A stretch of DNA of 64,000 nt from the NCBI GenBank assembly GCA_028284935.1, contig JANQQQ010000039.1, forward strand, positions 372,001 through 436,000. Direction: 5' to 3'. Under the pieces are notes generated by a model, which saw nothing but the letters and a program-made list of their open reading frames with translations, was not told where the DNA came from and searched no databases. This document shows, in pieces, positions 8,856-18,366 of the stretch (its first letter is position 1; each line of letters starts with the position of its first letter). Both the position numbers and the translations under genes were made by a program. The DNA is from Croceivirga sp. (GTDB lineage Bacteria; Bacteroidota; Bacteroidia; Flavobacteriales; Flavobacteriaceae).

Positions 8856-10154
8856 TTACTTTTTGTAAGCAGCTACCAATTCTTGGTATAGTTCAGATTC
8901 TTTTTTGGGGATATCGGAAAGAAAGAAGTTGGCAAACTGTCTCACCTCGGCCGCAAATGTTCCAAAATTTTCCAATCTCCCATTGATTGACGCATTCACT
9001 ACCAGTCCATAATCTGGAAACAGCACCAAGAAATTCATGGAGCCTTTACTTATACCTCCATGGTGGACCATCCATATGGGCGTACCATTCAACAGGGAGT
9101 CATTTTCATAGTTTAACCACGAGCGCCATCCTAATGCATAATCCTGCTCGTTGATTGCTCCGTTGACCAATCGCATTGGGGACCAAAATTCTTTTTTTGT
9201 TTCTATTGACAGAAACGTGGGGTCCGATACCCAAGCATTTCCTAATTTCACCAAATCCGTTGGGGTTGAAATAAAACCTCCTCCAGCCCATTTATAGCTA
9301 AGGTTGACATCATGTTTTATACCAAAAGTCCTATGCTCCCTGTAGTATCCCTCTTCAATTTGGTAAAACGTTGCCAAGTTTTCTGATTTTGGCATGGAAT
9401 GATCTCCATAGGTGTTTCCCATATCCAATACGTTAAAGACATTGTCATCTATATAATCCAGAAAAGGTGAAGCTGCAGCCTGTTCCAAAACGACACTGGC
9501 AAGATTGATATCAAAAGAAGAATACTTGAATTGTGTTCCTGGTTTGTACAATAACTTGTAGCGATCAAAAACTTTCAGCCCTTCAGATGCCGTATAGAAC
9601 TGTTTGCAATTGCAAAGCGTATACCTGCCCGATGCAATTCCAAAATCCTCATAATTACCTACCCCTGCGGTATGGCTCAATAGTTGCCTCATAGTGAATT
9701 CCCATCTTTTCTTTGTCCAGTTGGTAATGCTGTCCCCTATAATATGATCTAGGAATAACCTTTGTCCATCCACTAATCTTGCAACACCGGTCGCGGTAAT
9801 GGCTTTTGACGTGCTCCCCACCCGATATTGTGTTGTTGGAGTTGCAGTAATACCCGAATCCATATTGGAGAACCCTTCCGCTGCCGACCAAATAACATGC
9901 CCATTGTGACCTATGGCAATCGAGAAAGAAGGGACCCCCAGTCTTTTGGAGGTACCTTTCAAATGCTCTTTGGCTAAACTAATTTGTTGGTTATAACGGT
10001 TATCCACTACAGTATGTGTGATAGGGTAGTTGGTTGTGGGAAATTTTGTCCATGTACCATAATCATGTAAGCTCCATGTAACCCAAACGATTATGATACC
10101 TCCGATAGTTCGAAGTAAACGCCTTGTGATTTTGTTGGTTTTTATTTTCATCAT
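8856..10154 (-). CDS. Serine beta-lactamase-like hydrolase (class C / PBP-like)
   Basis: 432 residues with an N-terminal membrane segment (about 15-29), so it is anchored in or exported across the inner membrane. The beta-lactamase fold shows SxxK at 114-117 (VGSTSKAIT), a Y-S-S segment in KYSSFDINLA in place of the usual YxN, and HHGG late in the chain replacing KTG. This pattern is typical of the large family of esterases, peptidases and DD-peptidase-like proteins rather than true beta-lactamases. Substrate unknown. It converges on carB and is divergent from the two-component pair starting at 10326. Confidence 0.8.
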   Translation of the reverse strand: MMKIKTNKITRRLLRTIGGIIIVWVTWSLHDYGTWTKFPTTNYPITHTVVDNRYNQQISLAKEHLKGTSKRLGVPSFSIAIGHNGHVIWSAAEGFSNMDSGITATPTTQYRVGSTSKAITATGVARLVDGQRLFLDHIIGDSITNWTKKRWEFTMRQLLSHTAGVGNYEDFGIASGRYTLCNCKQFYTASEGLKVFDRYKLLYKPGTQFKYSSFDINLASVVLEQAAASPFLDYIDDNVFNVLDMGNTYGDHSMPKSENLATFYQIEEGYYREHRTFGIKHDVNLSYKWAGGGFISTPTDLVKLGNAWVSDPTFLSIETKKEFWSPMRLVNGAINEQDYALGWRSWLNYENDSLLNGTPIWMVHHGGISKGSMNFLVLFPDYGLVVNASINGRLENFGTFAAEVRQFANFFLSDIPKKESELYQELVAAYKK

Positions 10155-10325
10155 GGGCCAAAGATGAAATATGTCGGGATTCGAAAACTATAAAATAGAC
10201 GAATAGCACTTATTTGCCTGCAGTTCGGTGCCAAACAAACGTCTAGTGTGTTTTGTATATTGAAAGGGTCAATTTAGCATCGTTGAAGGGGAATTGGTCT
10301 ACAAATACAACTAAGCGGGCATCTT

Positions 10326-11450
10326 ATGGTTAGTTTTGATTTATCAATGGGCACGAATACCTTATATAAGAACCCACTTCAAAAACTGGAATTATCTTCC
10401 CACTTGCGGTTCTGGCTACTGCTTTTGGGAAGTTTTACGTTGATACAGTTTTTCAAAGACGGGAATGACCAGAATATGGGATTAATTCTTCTACAGAACC
10501 TGAAAAGGCTCCCAGCCATGATTATGGCCGTTTATGCATTTAATTTTTATTTGATGCCGTTCCTTTATCGAAAAAGAAAGTATGGCTACTTTGTGTTGGG
10601 ATGCATTCTTCTTTTCTATTTTACCAGCGCCTTGGACAGATTTGTAAATGTACATGTCTATGAACCCCTTTTTAGGGAGGGTGAGTTTGTACAAGAATCA
10701 ATTTGGCAAATATTGGGCGACATTGAGTCTTTGCTCACGGGTTATCTGTCGCCGTTGTTGATTGCAACCTTTGCCATGAACATTACCATGGTGGTACATG
10801 AAAAAAATGAAATTGAACGTATAACGCTCCAACTGCAAAGCGATAAAAACAGGGCAGAGCTCAATGCCCTTAAAGCCCAAATACACCCTCATTTTCTTTT
10901 TAATACTTTGAACAACCTTTACGCCCTAACGGTACAAAAGTCGGAAAACGCCCCAAGAATGGTGGAATCGCTGTCTTTTATGCTGGACTATGTTTTATAC
11001 AGGTGCAATGATAAATATGTTCCGTTGTCCAATGAAATAGCGTTGATTAAAAATTATATCGCCTTGGAGCGACTCAGGTTCGAGGATTCCATACGTATTG
11101 ATTGTACATTCGATTATGATGTCAGCAAAAATGGAAAGATAAAGGTAGCTCCTTTGTTGTTACTGCCCATTGTAGAAAATGCTTTTAAACATGGGGCTAG
11201 CCAACACTTGGAAGTCCCTTTTATTACAATACGGTTGACGGTAGAGGATAGCTCCCTCTCTTTCGATGTTATCAATTCAAAAGAAGTCAATCGACCGGAT
11301 GAAGACGTTGGTTTTATGAAAGGCATCGGACTTAAAAATTTAAAGGAACAATTGCATAAACTTTATAAGGATTACACGTTTGAGCATAAGGATCAAGGTG
11401 AAGTTTACCATGTACATTTAAGAATTGACACCGCCTCGGCCTATGATTAA
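10326..11450 (+). CDS. LytS/YehU-type sensor histidine kinase
   Basis: 374 residues. Four hydrophobic segments (about 25-45, 58-78, 84-104 and 130-160) form the membrane part. A short coiled linker follows, then the His_kinase domain of the LytS family with phospho-acceptor histidine in AQIHPHFLFNTLNNLY. A HATPase-like region shows LLLLPIVENAFKHGA and a glycine-rich G-I-G-L-K-N-L motif. No recognisable sensory domain lies outside the membrane. Its stop overlaps the ATG of the LytTR response regulator, so the two form a translationally coupled pair. Confidence 0.9.
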   Translation: MVSFDLSMGTNTLYKNPLQKLELSSHLRFWLLLLGSFTLIQFFKDGNDQNMGLILLQNLKRLPAMIMAVYAFNFYLMPFLYRKRKYGYFVLGCILLFYFTSALDRFVNVHVYEPLFREGEFVQESIWQILGDIESLLTGYLSPLLIATFAMNITMVVHEKNEIERITLQLQSDKNRAELNALKAQIHPHFLFNTLNNLYALTVQKSENAPRMVESLSFMLDYVLYRCNDKYVPLSNEIALIKNYIALERLRFEDSIRIDCTFDYDVSKNGKIKVAPLLLLPIVENAFKHGASQHLEVPFITIRLTVEDSSLSFDVINSKEVNRPDEDVGFMKGIGLKNLKEQLHKLYKDYTFEHKDQGEVYHVHLRIDTASAYD

Positions 11451-12153
11451 ATGTATAGTAGTTGATGATGAACCCCTGGCGCGCGCATTATTGGAGTCGC
11501 ACATCGCCGAAGTTCCCTATTTGAAGTTGATAGGATCGTATAAAAATGCACTTCAGGCCAGCGATTTTCTGGCTAGGGAAGCCGTCGACCTAATTTTCTT
11601 GGATATTGAAATGCCAAAGCTGACGGGCCTGGATTTTTTGAGAAGCATTGCCAACCCGCCTAGCATCATCTTTACCACGGCGTATCGGGAATATGCTCTG
11701 GAGAGCTATGATTTTGAGGCTATAGATTACTTGTTAAAACCAATAACTTTCCCCCGTTTTTTAAAAGCAGTCAACAAACTCTTGAACAAGGACAAAGATT
11801 TGACCAAACCCCGGGGTGAGGTTCAAGAGAGGGAATATTTGTTTCTCAATGTAAATCGAAAAAAGGTTAAAGTGGTTCTGGAAGAAATAGCATACATCGA
11901 GAGCCTAAAAGACTATATACGCATACATTTTGCAGATGATAAATTAGTGGTAAAAGAGCAATTAGGTCGAATTATGGAATACTTACCGCCCTTTGTATTG
12001 CGAGTTCACAGGTCTTACGCCGTGAATACCAAAAAAATAACCGCTTATACCATGGACGATATCGAAATTGGTCCTCTGGAGATACCTATCGGAGGTAAGT
12101 ACAAAGATCAGGTTTTTGCCTATTTACGGAAAGACTCAAATAAGGGGAAGTGA
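11443..12153 (+). CDS. LytTR-family response regulator
   Basis: 236 residues from the ATG at 11443, which overlaps the kinase stop (ATGATTAA). Residues 1-120 are a receiver domain: acidic pair in VVDDEP, phospho-acceptor aspartate in DLIFLDIEMP, conserved T in FTTAY and K in YLLKPI. Residues about 135-236 are a LytTR DNA-binding domain (IAYIESLKDYIRIH, LRVHRSYAVN). It is the obvious partner of the kinase encoded just upstream. Targets are unknown. Confidence 0.92.
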   Translation: MIKCIVVDDEPLARALLESHIAEVPYLKLIGSYKNALQASDFLAREAVDLIFLDIEMPKLTGLDFLRSIANPPSIIFTTAYREYALESYDFEAIDYLLKPITFPRFLKAVNKLLNKDKDLTKPRGEVQEREYLFLNVNRKKVKVVLEEIAYIESLKDYIRIHFADDKLVVKEQLGRIMEYLPPFVLRVHRSYAVNTKKITAYTMDDIEIGPLEIPIGGKYKDQVFAYLRKDSNKGK

Positions 12154-12223
12154 ATCCAACCCCGGATAACGTTTTTACCACAAACAAGTATTCAAGAAGA
12201 ACGATGTAATTGCGGCCATAGGT

Positions 12224-12574
12224 TCAATTATACCAAACGGCGTAGCGCTTTCTTCGGAGTTCCAATGCCAGTTGTTTTTCCATTTGTAATGCTTTTTCCC
12301 TGGAGGAAAGGGGATTAATGTGATTGTATAAACTGGGTCTTAAATAACTCCCATATTTTTTGACAATACTGGAAGACAAGTTGTATCCTCTTTTGCTTAA
12401 GGCCCCGGTCTTGTGTTGTTGAAAACGTTCTTTTGGGGTCTTGCTGGTCATACCTACATAAAGGCACTCCAAAACGCCGTTGAACTGGGGATTGGCTTCA
12501 CGAAACCTTCTGTTTTCCGTGTAAACCTTCTTTGACAATTCAACCACGTAAATGTGGTATTCCACTTTGGGCAT
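12224..12574 (-). CDS. GIY-YIG-like single-domain protein
   Basis: 116 residues. YHIYVVELS and LECLYVGMTSKTPKERFQQH correspond to the two strands (GIY...YxG) and the catalytic arginine helix of GIY-YIG nucleases. EKALQMEKQLALEL offers the metal-binding glutamate. Such small domains occur as DNA nucleases or as proteins of unknown role. It is the last gene of the gnd operon, 17 bases after the TfoX-like gene. Function in this context is unclear and nuclease activity is only inferred. Confidence 0.6.
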   Translation of the reverse strand: MPKVEYHIYVVELSKKVYTENRRFREANPQFNGVLECLYVGMTSKTPKERFQQHKTGALSKRGYNLSSSIVKKYGSYLRPSLYNHINPLSSREKALQMEKQLALELRRKRYAVWYN

Positions 12575-12591
12575 GTTTTTAGTACGGAAAT

Positions 12592-12957
12592 TTATTTGGA
12601 CTTTCCTTTACTTGCTTTGGCCAAGGGATTGAAGTCAAGGCATTTTTGAATCCAGAATTGTAGCTCGCTATCCGAGTCCCACCCTTGAGAGGTCACGAAA
12701 ACATATCCTTTCATCGGGCGTCCCGTAAAGTCCATGGGGAGCACTCCTTTTTTACGTAAAGCTTCCCCATAAAAATCCGTTCCAATTCTCGCCATTAATA
12801 AGGGACTATTGAATTTCTTGTCGATATGGGTCCCACAGCACATTTTACCATCCACCATAAAACAGAGTCCGCCCATCATTTTCTTTTCTTCAAAAGGAGA
12901 TTGGAACTCCCTGAGCTGCTGCCGAATCCGATCAGCCATAAATTCATCGTATGCCAT
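12592..12957 (-). CDS. TfoX N-terminal domain protein
   Basis: 121 residues. MMGGLCFMVDGKMCCG followed by KGYVFV matches the TfoX_N fold, which in gamma-proteobacteria is half of the competence regulator TfoX/Sxy. In Bacteroidota the domain usually stands alone and has no assigned role. The tail is basic (KASKGKSK). It starts 14 bases after the gnd stop, so co-expression with gnd is likely. No second TfoX_C domain is present, and competence regulation should not be assumed. Confidence 0.8.
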   Translation of the reverse strand: MAYDEFMADRIRQQLREFQSPFEEKKMMGGLCFMVDGKMCCGTHIDKKFNSPLLMARIGTDFYGEALRKKGVLPMDFTGRPMKGYVFVTSQGWDSDSELQFWIQKCLDFNPLAKASKGKSK

Positions 12958-12971
12958 AGCTCTTGCTTAAT

Positions 12972-14381
12972 TCAAGTTTGCCACTCCGTATGAAAAATAC
13001 CCTCCCTATCTGTCCGCTCATAGGTATGGGATCCAAAATAATCGCGCTGGGCCTGGATAAGGTTCAAAGGCAATCGTTGTGAGGTATACGCATCAAAATA
13101 GGTCAACGCATTGGCAAGTCCGGGTAGCGGAATTCCGTTTGTGGCTCCATAACTTACCAATTCCCTAGCGGCATTCACAGTACCCTTCACTTTTTCAACA
13201 AAGGATGTGGAAAGGAGCAAATTTTGCAATCCGGGTTCGGATTTATAGGCTTCGGTGATATCTGCCAATAGTGCCGCACGAATGATGCAACCCGCACGCC
13301 ATATTTTGGCAATTTCCCCCAAATCCAGTTCATAGCCATATTCTTTGCTGGCATCGGCCAATTGATGCATCCCTTGGGCATAGGTCATGATAAAGGCAAA
13401 ATAGAGCGCTTGTTCGCCTTTATCAACAAGGGCGGATTTCATGACTTCTTCCGGCATGGGTCGATCATAAAGTTCATCTGCTTTGGTACGTTCTGCCTTC
13501 AAGGCTGAAATTTCGCGCATGCTCACCGCAATGTCTATGGTGGGAACGGGAATCCCCAAATCCATGGCATTTTGGGAGGTCCACTTTCCGGTACCCTTTT
13601 GTTTGGCTTTATCCAAAATCATATCTACCAAGTCCCCACCGGTCAAATCGTCCTTTTGAGCAAAGATTTCTGAGGTAATTTCCACCAAAAACGATTGTAA
13701 TCGACCTTGGTTCCATTCTGCATATGTCTTGTGCAATTCCCCGTTGGTGAGTTTTCCGGCTTTTTTGAGGAGGTCATAAATCTCCGAAGTCAACTGCATT
13801 AATCCATATTCAATACCGTTGTGTACCATTTTCACGTAGTTGCCAGCCGACTTTGGACCCAGATAGGCTACGCAGGGTTCTCCTTTATACTTAGCGGAAA
13901 CGGCCTCAAAAATGGGTTTTACGTGCTGATAGGCATCTTTGGAACCACCCGGCATAATGCTGGGACCCAATCGGGCACCTTTGGCACCTCCGGAGACGCC
14001 TGCCCCAAAAAAGTTGATACCCTTTTCCTTTAAATAGGCTTCTCGCCGATCAGTATCGGTGAAGAAGGAATTGCCCCCATCAATGATAATATCACCTTCA
14101 TCCAATAAGGGCAAAAGGCTTTCAATAACGCTATCCACTATTTTTCCGGCCGGAACCAGTAACATGATTTTTCTTGGGGCGCTTAGGGCGGCCACAAAAG
14201 TTTTGGCATCGGTACTGGCATTGACTTTATTTGGATCATCACCTTCCTCAATTAAAGCACTTACTTTTTCCTCATCCAAATCGTTTCCAAAAGCTGTAAA
14301 ACCATTGTCTGCAACGTTTAAGATAAAATTCCTGCCCATTACCCCCAGACCTACAAGGCCAAAATCATAATTGTTTGTCAT
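12972..14381 (-). CDS. gnd: 6-phosphogluconate dehydrogenase, decarboxylating
   Basis: 469 residues, usual length for the homodimeric enzyme. It oxidises 6-phosphogluconate to ribulose 5-phosphate and CO2, making NADPH. The N-terminal Rossmann motif GLGVMGRNF, the substrate loop VSGGAKGARLGPSIMPGG and catalytic-lysine motif KMVHNGIEYGLMQL are all present. It is transcribed divergently from zwf-pgl, so all enzymes of the oxidative pentose phosphate branch are encoded within 4 kb. TfoX-like and GIY-YIG-like genes follow it in the same direction. Confidence 0.96.
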   Translation of the reverse strand: MTNNYDFGLVGLGVMGRNFILNVADNGFTAFGNDLDEEKVSALIEEGDDPNKVNASTDAKTFVAALSAPRKIMLLVPAGKIVDSVIESLLPLLDEGDIIIDGGNSFFTDTDRREAYLKEKGINFFGAGVSGGAKGARLGPSIMPGGSKDAYQHVKPIFEAVSAKYKGEPCVAYLGPKSAGNYVKMVHNGIEYGLMQLTSEIYDLLKKAGKLTNGELHKTYAEWNQGRLQSFLVEITSEIFAQKDDLTGGDLVDMILDKAKQKGTGKWTSQNAMDLGIPVPTIDIAVSMREISALKAERTKADELYDRPMPEEVMKSALVDKGEQALYFAFIMTYAQGMHQLADASKEYGYELDLGEIAKIWRAGCIIRAALLADITEAYKSEPGLQNLLLSTSFVEKVKGTVNAARELVSYGATNGIPLPGLANALTYFDAYTSQRLPLNLIQAQRDYFGSHTYERTDREGIFHTEWQT

Positions 14382-14476
14382 ATCACAATGGTTTTATATC
14401 CGTTAAGCGAATGCTAAGTAATCAATTTATTAAAAACGAGACCTAAAATAAACGTTATATTCGTTACGCTCAACCT

Positions 14477-16024
14477 ATGCGACCGCCTAAAATGAAAAAA
14501 ACTGAAAATCAAATTCTTGTCATTTTCGGAGCTTCTGGAGATTTAACCGCCCGTAAACTGGTACCTGCGCTCTTCAATCTTTTTCTTGCCCGCCAACTCC
14601 CTGAAAATTTTGTGGTTTTAGGGGCGAGTCGCAGTGACATGACAGATCAGGAATTTCGAAACCGAGTTGTTCTGGAAAGCAATTATTTAAAGAATCGATT
14701 GGAGGATTTAAAGGATAATTACATTGAAAAATTTTCGGACCGATTTTTTTATGAGGATTTGGGTGGAACCTACGACATATCCTATGATAGGCTACGTAAG
14801 CGTATTGAAGATTTAAAGAACAAATACAACACCTCTGGTAAGATCATCTATTATCTATCCACACCGCCAACCTTGTATCAAACCATTGCGAAGAATTTGG
14901 CGGATGCTGGTCTAAGCGCGCAAAGCAATGGTTGGAAACGCCTCATTGTGGAAAAACCGTTTGGCTATAGCCTAAAGACCGCCAAGGAATTGAATTCTGG
15001 CCTACAGCAGTATTTTGAAGAACACCAGATTTACCGCATCGATCATTACTTGGGTAAGGAAACGGTTCAAAATCTGTTGGTCACTCGATTCGCCAATAGC
15101 ATTTTTGAGCCCCTTTGGAACAGAAACTATATCCATCATGTAGAAATAACCAATGCAGAGAGTGTGGGCGTGGAGAAGCGAGGGGGATATTACGATAAGT
15201 CGGGAGCACTGCGGGATATGTTCCAAAACCATTTGTTGCAAATAGTCTCCTTAATAGTTATGGAACCCCCCATTACAGATGCACCGGAAGATATCCGTAA
15301 TGAAAAGGTCAAAGCCCTTAAATCATTACGAATCATGGCAGATGGGAAGACCTTGCACAACAACACCATACGGGCACAGTATATGGCTTCCACCATCAAT
15401 GGGAAACAGCAAAAAGGATATCGCGAAGAGGATGGGGTGGACCCCAATTCAACTACTGAAACCTATGCGGCCATTAAGTTTTTTGTGGACAATTGGCGTT
15501 GGCGGGACGTGCCCTTTTATGTACGTACGGCAAAGCGAATGCCGACCAAGGTCACCGAAGCGGTCATCCATTTTAAAACACCACATCATGAAATATTTCA
15601 AGATGCCGGTCTAAGTAGCAAAGACAATAAACTGGTGATTCGAATTCAACCAGATGAAGGTATCCTAATAAAATTCGGTGTAAAGGTGCCGGGGCAGGGA
15701 TTTAAAGTAGAGCGAGCCAATTTGGATTTTTCCTATTCAAGCTTGGCAGAGACACACGTGATGGAGGCTTATGAACGTTTGTTGTTGGATGCTATGCAAG
15801 GCGATGCCACCTTATATGCTAGGGCGGACGAGGTTGAGGCGGCATGGGAGTTTGTCGATCCTATTTTGGACTATTGGGCTACCGGTAAGGATGTTAGAAT
15901 GTACGGCTATGCTTCCGGGGTGTGGGGACCTGAAAATGCAGACGAGTTGATAGAAGGAATCGGTTTTTGGCGGAACCCTGGGGCCAATTTAACGGATGAC
16001 CCTGGTTTTTGTGTGATTTGTTAA
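14477..16024 (+). CDS. zwf: Glucose-6-phosphate 1-dehydrogenase
   Basis: 515 residues. It catalyses the first step of the oxidative pentose phosphate path, glucose 6-phosphate to 6-phosphogluconolactone with NADP. The N-terminal dinucleotide-binding segment VIFGASGDLTARKL and the active-site motif RIDHYLGKETVQN are intact. A second ATG five codons in (14492) is also a plausible start. A -7-like TATATTCG lies at 14456-14463, leaving a very short leader. It is followed after one base by pgl and is divergent from gnd. Confidence 0.96.
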   Translation: MRPPKMKKTENQILVIFGASGDLTARKLVPALFNLFLARQLPENFVVLGASRSDMTDQEFRNRVVLESNYLKNRLEDLKDNYIEKFSDRFFYEDLGGTYDISYDRLRKRIEDLKNKYNTSGKIIYYLSTPPTLYQTIAKNLADAGLSAQSNGWKRLIVEKPFGYSLKTAKELNSGLQQYFEEHQIYRIDHYLGKETVQNLLVTRFANSIFEPLWNRNYIHHVEITNAESVGVEKRGGYYDKSGALRDMFQNHLLQIVSLIVMEPPITDAPEDIRNEKVKALKSLRIMADGKTLHNNTIRAQYMASTINGKQQKGYREEDGVDPNSTTETYAAIKFFVDNWRWRDVPFYVRTAKRMPTKVTEAVIHFKTPHHEIFQDAGLSSKDNKLVIRIQPDEGILIKFGVKVPGQGFKVERANLDFSYSSLAETHVMEAYERLLLDAMQGDATLYARADEVEAAWEFVDPILDYWATGKDVRMYGYASGVWGPENADELIEGIGFWRNPGANLTDDPGFCVIC

Positions 16025-16025
16025 T

Positions 16026-16736
16026 ATGGAAGTAAAAATATTTAAGGACAAACAAGAGGTAGCCCAGCAATTTTCAGCCTATTTTGCTGATGTAGTAAAG
16101 GGTAAGGAACTTTTTCATGTAGCCTTATCCGGTGGGAGCACCCCAAAACTCATTTTTGATGTATTGGCGGCTGAGTATGGAAATACCGTTGAATGGTCAA
16201 AGATTCATTTTTACTGGGGGGATGAGCGTTGTGTACCACCCACCGATGAACAGAGCAATTACAAAATGACCGTTGAGCACCTATTTTCAAAAATTGAAGT
16301 TCCCGAGGACAATATTCATCGAATGTTAGGGGAGGCGGATCCCACGAGGGAAGCGATGCGGTATGCCAATTTGTTGGAAATCAATTTGGATAGGGTAGCG
16401 GGTACTCCTCAATTTGATTTGGTCATTTTAGGCATGGGGGACGATGGTCACACCGCTTCTATTTTTCCACATGAAATTGAGCTTTGGCATTCAGAAGACC
16501 ATTGTGTCGTGGCTACGCACCCTGATTCCGGTCAGAAACGGGTTTCCATTAATGGAAAGGTCATCAATACCGCAAAGGAAGTGGCTTTTTTGGTCACTGG
16601 AACGGGGAAGGCGGACAAGGTGGATGAAATCCATAACAGAAAAAGAGGGTTTGAAAAATATCCTGCTTCCATGGTGAATCCTGATTCAGGAAAACTGACT
16701 TGGTACTTGGATAAGGAGGCAGCTTCCAATCTATAA
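16026..16736 (+). CDS. pgl: 6-phosphogluconolactonase (DevB type)
   Basis: 236 residues, typical of the NagB/DevB-fold lactonase that hydrolyses 6-phosphogluconolactone. LSGGSTPKLIFDVL, FYWGDERCVPP and ILGMGDDGHTASIFP are the conserved phosphate-binding and catalytic segments. The ATG lies one base after the zwf stop, so zwf and pgl form one translational unit. Confidence 0.94.
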   Translation: MEVKIFKDKQEVAQQFSAYFADVVKGKELFHVALSGGSTPKLIFDVLAAEYGNTVEWSKIHFYWGDERCVPPTDEQSNYKMTVEHLFSKIEVPEDNIHRMLGEADPTREAMRYANLLEINLDRVAGTPQFDLVILGMGDDGHTASIFPHEIELWHSEDHCVVATHPDSGQKRVSINGKVINTAKEVAFLVTGTGKADKVDEIHNRKRGFEKYPASMVNPDSGKLTWYLDKEAASNL

Positions 16737-16812
16737 AACCCCTCCATAGACGAAGGGGCCTTACGTACATCAATCAAAAAACAAATGCAGTTTGTGTTAC
16801 TACCGGTAACTT

Positions 16813-17238
16813 TTAGGGTTTGGTCTGTTTGTTGTAAAACCGCATCAGTAGGAAAATGGATATAAGATTCGGTAGTAAAAACATGAGAAAAGACTGCACC
16901 ACGCCGGTTGCATCGGAAATCACTTGGGTTTGCAGCCCAGCTACCAAATCCAAAATATCCATGGCCAATCGGGCTAAAAGTGCGACCAATATGGCCCTAC
17001 AGGTTCTAAAAATCCAGATACCCAAAAGCATTGCTACCGCTAAAGCGATATATCTTCCTGAAGAATTCAACATTATAAAGTCGCTGGCCCCTCCGGTATC
17101 AATACCAAAGACCTGCATCATTCCATTACCGTCAACCAAACTGTAGAGACTGAAACCCACAGTCCATAGGGTCAAATAAGCGGGTAGGATAAACCACCAA
17201 AAGGGAAGTTGTATAGCGTAATCAACTCTTGTTTTCAT
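16813..17238 (-). CDS. Four-helix membrane protein of unknown function
   Basis: 141 residues with four predicted membrane segments (about 13-32, 62-80, 80-95 and 113-132). It resembles small DUF4345-like integral membrane proteins, but I cannot assign a family with confidence. It follows the secreted protein gene at 17241 with two bases between, so the two are co-transcribed, and the HxlR regulator is divergent from the pair. Confidence 0.55.
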   Translation of the reverse strand: MKTRVDYAIQLPFWWFILPAYLTLWTVGFSLYSLVDGNGMMQVFGIDTGGASDFIMLNSSGRYIALAVAMLLGIWIFRTCRAILVALLARLAMDILDLVAGLQTQVISDATGVVQSFLMFLLPNLISIFLLMRFYNKQTKP

Positions 17239-17240
17239 GG

Positions 17241-17933
17241 TTAGAATACTTTTTCCAGCGGAATCTGTAGTTGATGGGGTCGATTCTCAACTTTATCAAA
17301 AGGGGTTCCATCTACATGTTTGGCGCCCATGAACAACAGCCGGTTCTTGAAATAGATGAGGTCGTAATCCGAAACAATTTGCCCTTCCATAATATGAAAC
17401 ATGGGAAACGCCTTTCCTAAAATGTCTTTTTTGATATTGGCTTCAAAGGGAGACATGCCTTCCGGCAACCCGGCATTAAGCAATTGGGCAGATTGATCAT
17501 GTAGTGGGGTAACTGCAAATCCTTTATTGAGCACGTAGTCAATCTTCCATGCACCATCTACTATGGGATGGGCTTCCCCCCAGACCAAATCTCCCTTGAA
17601 TTCAAACTCCATTAGGGGCATCTGTCCGTAGTTATCTCCATACAGGGTAATGGTACCAATAAAGGTGTTATCCTCCAGGTATGTAAAGTGCCTTCGCAAG
17701 TAGGTAGGTTGAATGGTACCGCTCCCGGTCCTGTCCTCGGTAGGTCTAAGTTCCACGGAAATACTTTTCCACTCCCCTAAGGCATATGCCTTGACTTCTT
17801 CCAAGGTTTTTGGTTCTTGGACCATCCATTTTGCTTTTTCCCGTATTGATTTCATGTGTTGTGATGTTAAAGGTTGAAGGCCCGTGACAACTAGGGTCAA
17901 GACAAGGGCCAGTACGGTTTTTTTCATGTTCAA
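17241..17933 (-). CDS. Secreted hypothetical protein
   Basis: 230 residues with a signal peptide (about 1-24: lysines, then LALVLTLVVTGLQPLTSQ). The mature part has alternating strands (HFTYLEDNTFIGTITLYGDNY, MEFEFKGDLVWG) that suggest a lipocalin or START-like beta structure. I recognise no family. It is the first gene of a two-gene operon with the downstream membrane protein and is divergent from an HxlR regulator, which is therefore the likely controller. Confidence 0.6.
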   Translation of the reverse strand: MNMKKTVLALVLTLVVTGLQPLTSQHMKSIREKAKWMVQEPKTLEEVKAYALGEWKSISVELRPTEDRTGSGTIQPTYLRRHFTYLEDNTFIGTITLYGDNYGQMPLMEFEFKGDLVWGEAHPIVDGAWKIDYVLNKGFAVTPLHDQSAQLLNAGLPEGMSPFEANIKKDILGKAFPMFHIMEGQIVSDYDLIYFKNRLLFMGAKHVDGTPFDKVENRPHQLQIPLEKVF

Positions 17934-18018
17934 TGAATTTTATAACGCAAAAGTCCTATTATTGTCTTTGAAATACGACTAGTCATTATTTTTGGTGATA
18001 GTATAAAAAAATAGACTA

Positions 18019-18366
18019 TTGGGTATAACAAGGAAAACAAAGGATTTTAATCCGAATGGATGTCCCGTAACACATTGTCTGAATAAAATAGGAGGGAAGT
18101 GGAAGCCGGTCATTCTATTTTTGATTCGAAAGGATTGCAACCGATTTTCAATGCTCAAAAGGGCCATTCCGGATATCAGCAAACAAATGTTGGTCAATCA
18201 ATTGCGGGAGTTGGAAGCTGATGGTATTTTGAATAGAAGGGTCTATGCCGAAGTGCCACCTAGAGTCGAATATGGAATTTCGGACTATGGGAAAACCCTT
18301 TTGCCCGTAATCGATACCATGCAGGATTGGGGATTAAAGGACATGGGCAAAACCAACTATTGTTAA
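18019..18366 (+). CDS. HxlR-family transcriptional regulator
   Basis: 115 residues, the usual size of this winged-helix family. The diagnostic N-terminal cysteine lies in CPVTHCLNKIGGKWKPVILF, followed by the recognition region MLVNQLRELEADGILNRR. HxlR proteins sense electrophiles, oxidants or ligands and often control a divergent gene. Here that would be the secreted-protein operon whose ATG is 85 bases away. The start is TTG at 18019; an in-frame stop lies just upstream and the next ATG would delete the conserved domain. The 3' end overlaps the convergent thioesterase gene by four bases. Confidence 0.85.
   Translation: MGITRKTKDFNPNGCPVTHCLNKIGGKWKPVILFLIRKDCNRFSMLKRAIPDISKQMLVNQLRELEADGILNRRVYAEVPPRVEYGISDYGKTLLPVIDTMQDWGLKDMGKTNYC

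Noticed and set aside
16739-16760. CCCCT/AGGGG hairpin after pgl considered as a terminator
   Set aside because: Five-base stem and no T-tract on either strand; too weak to list.
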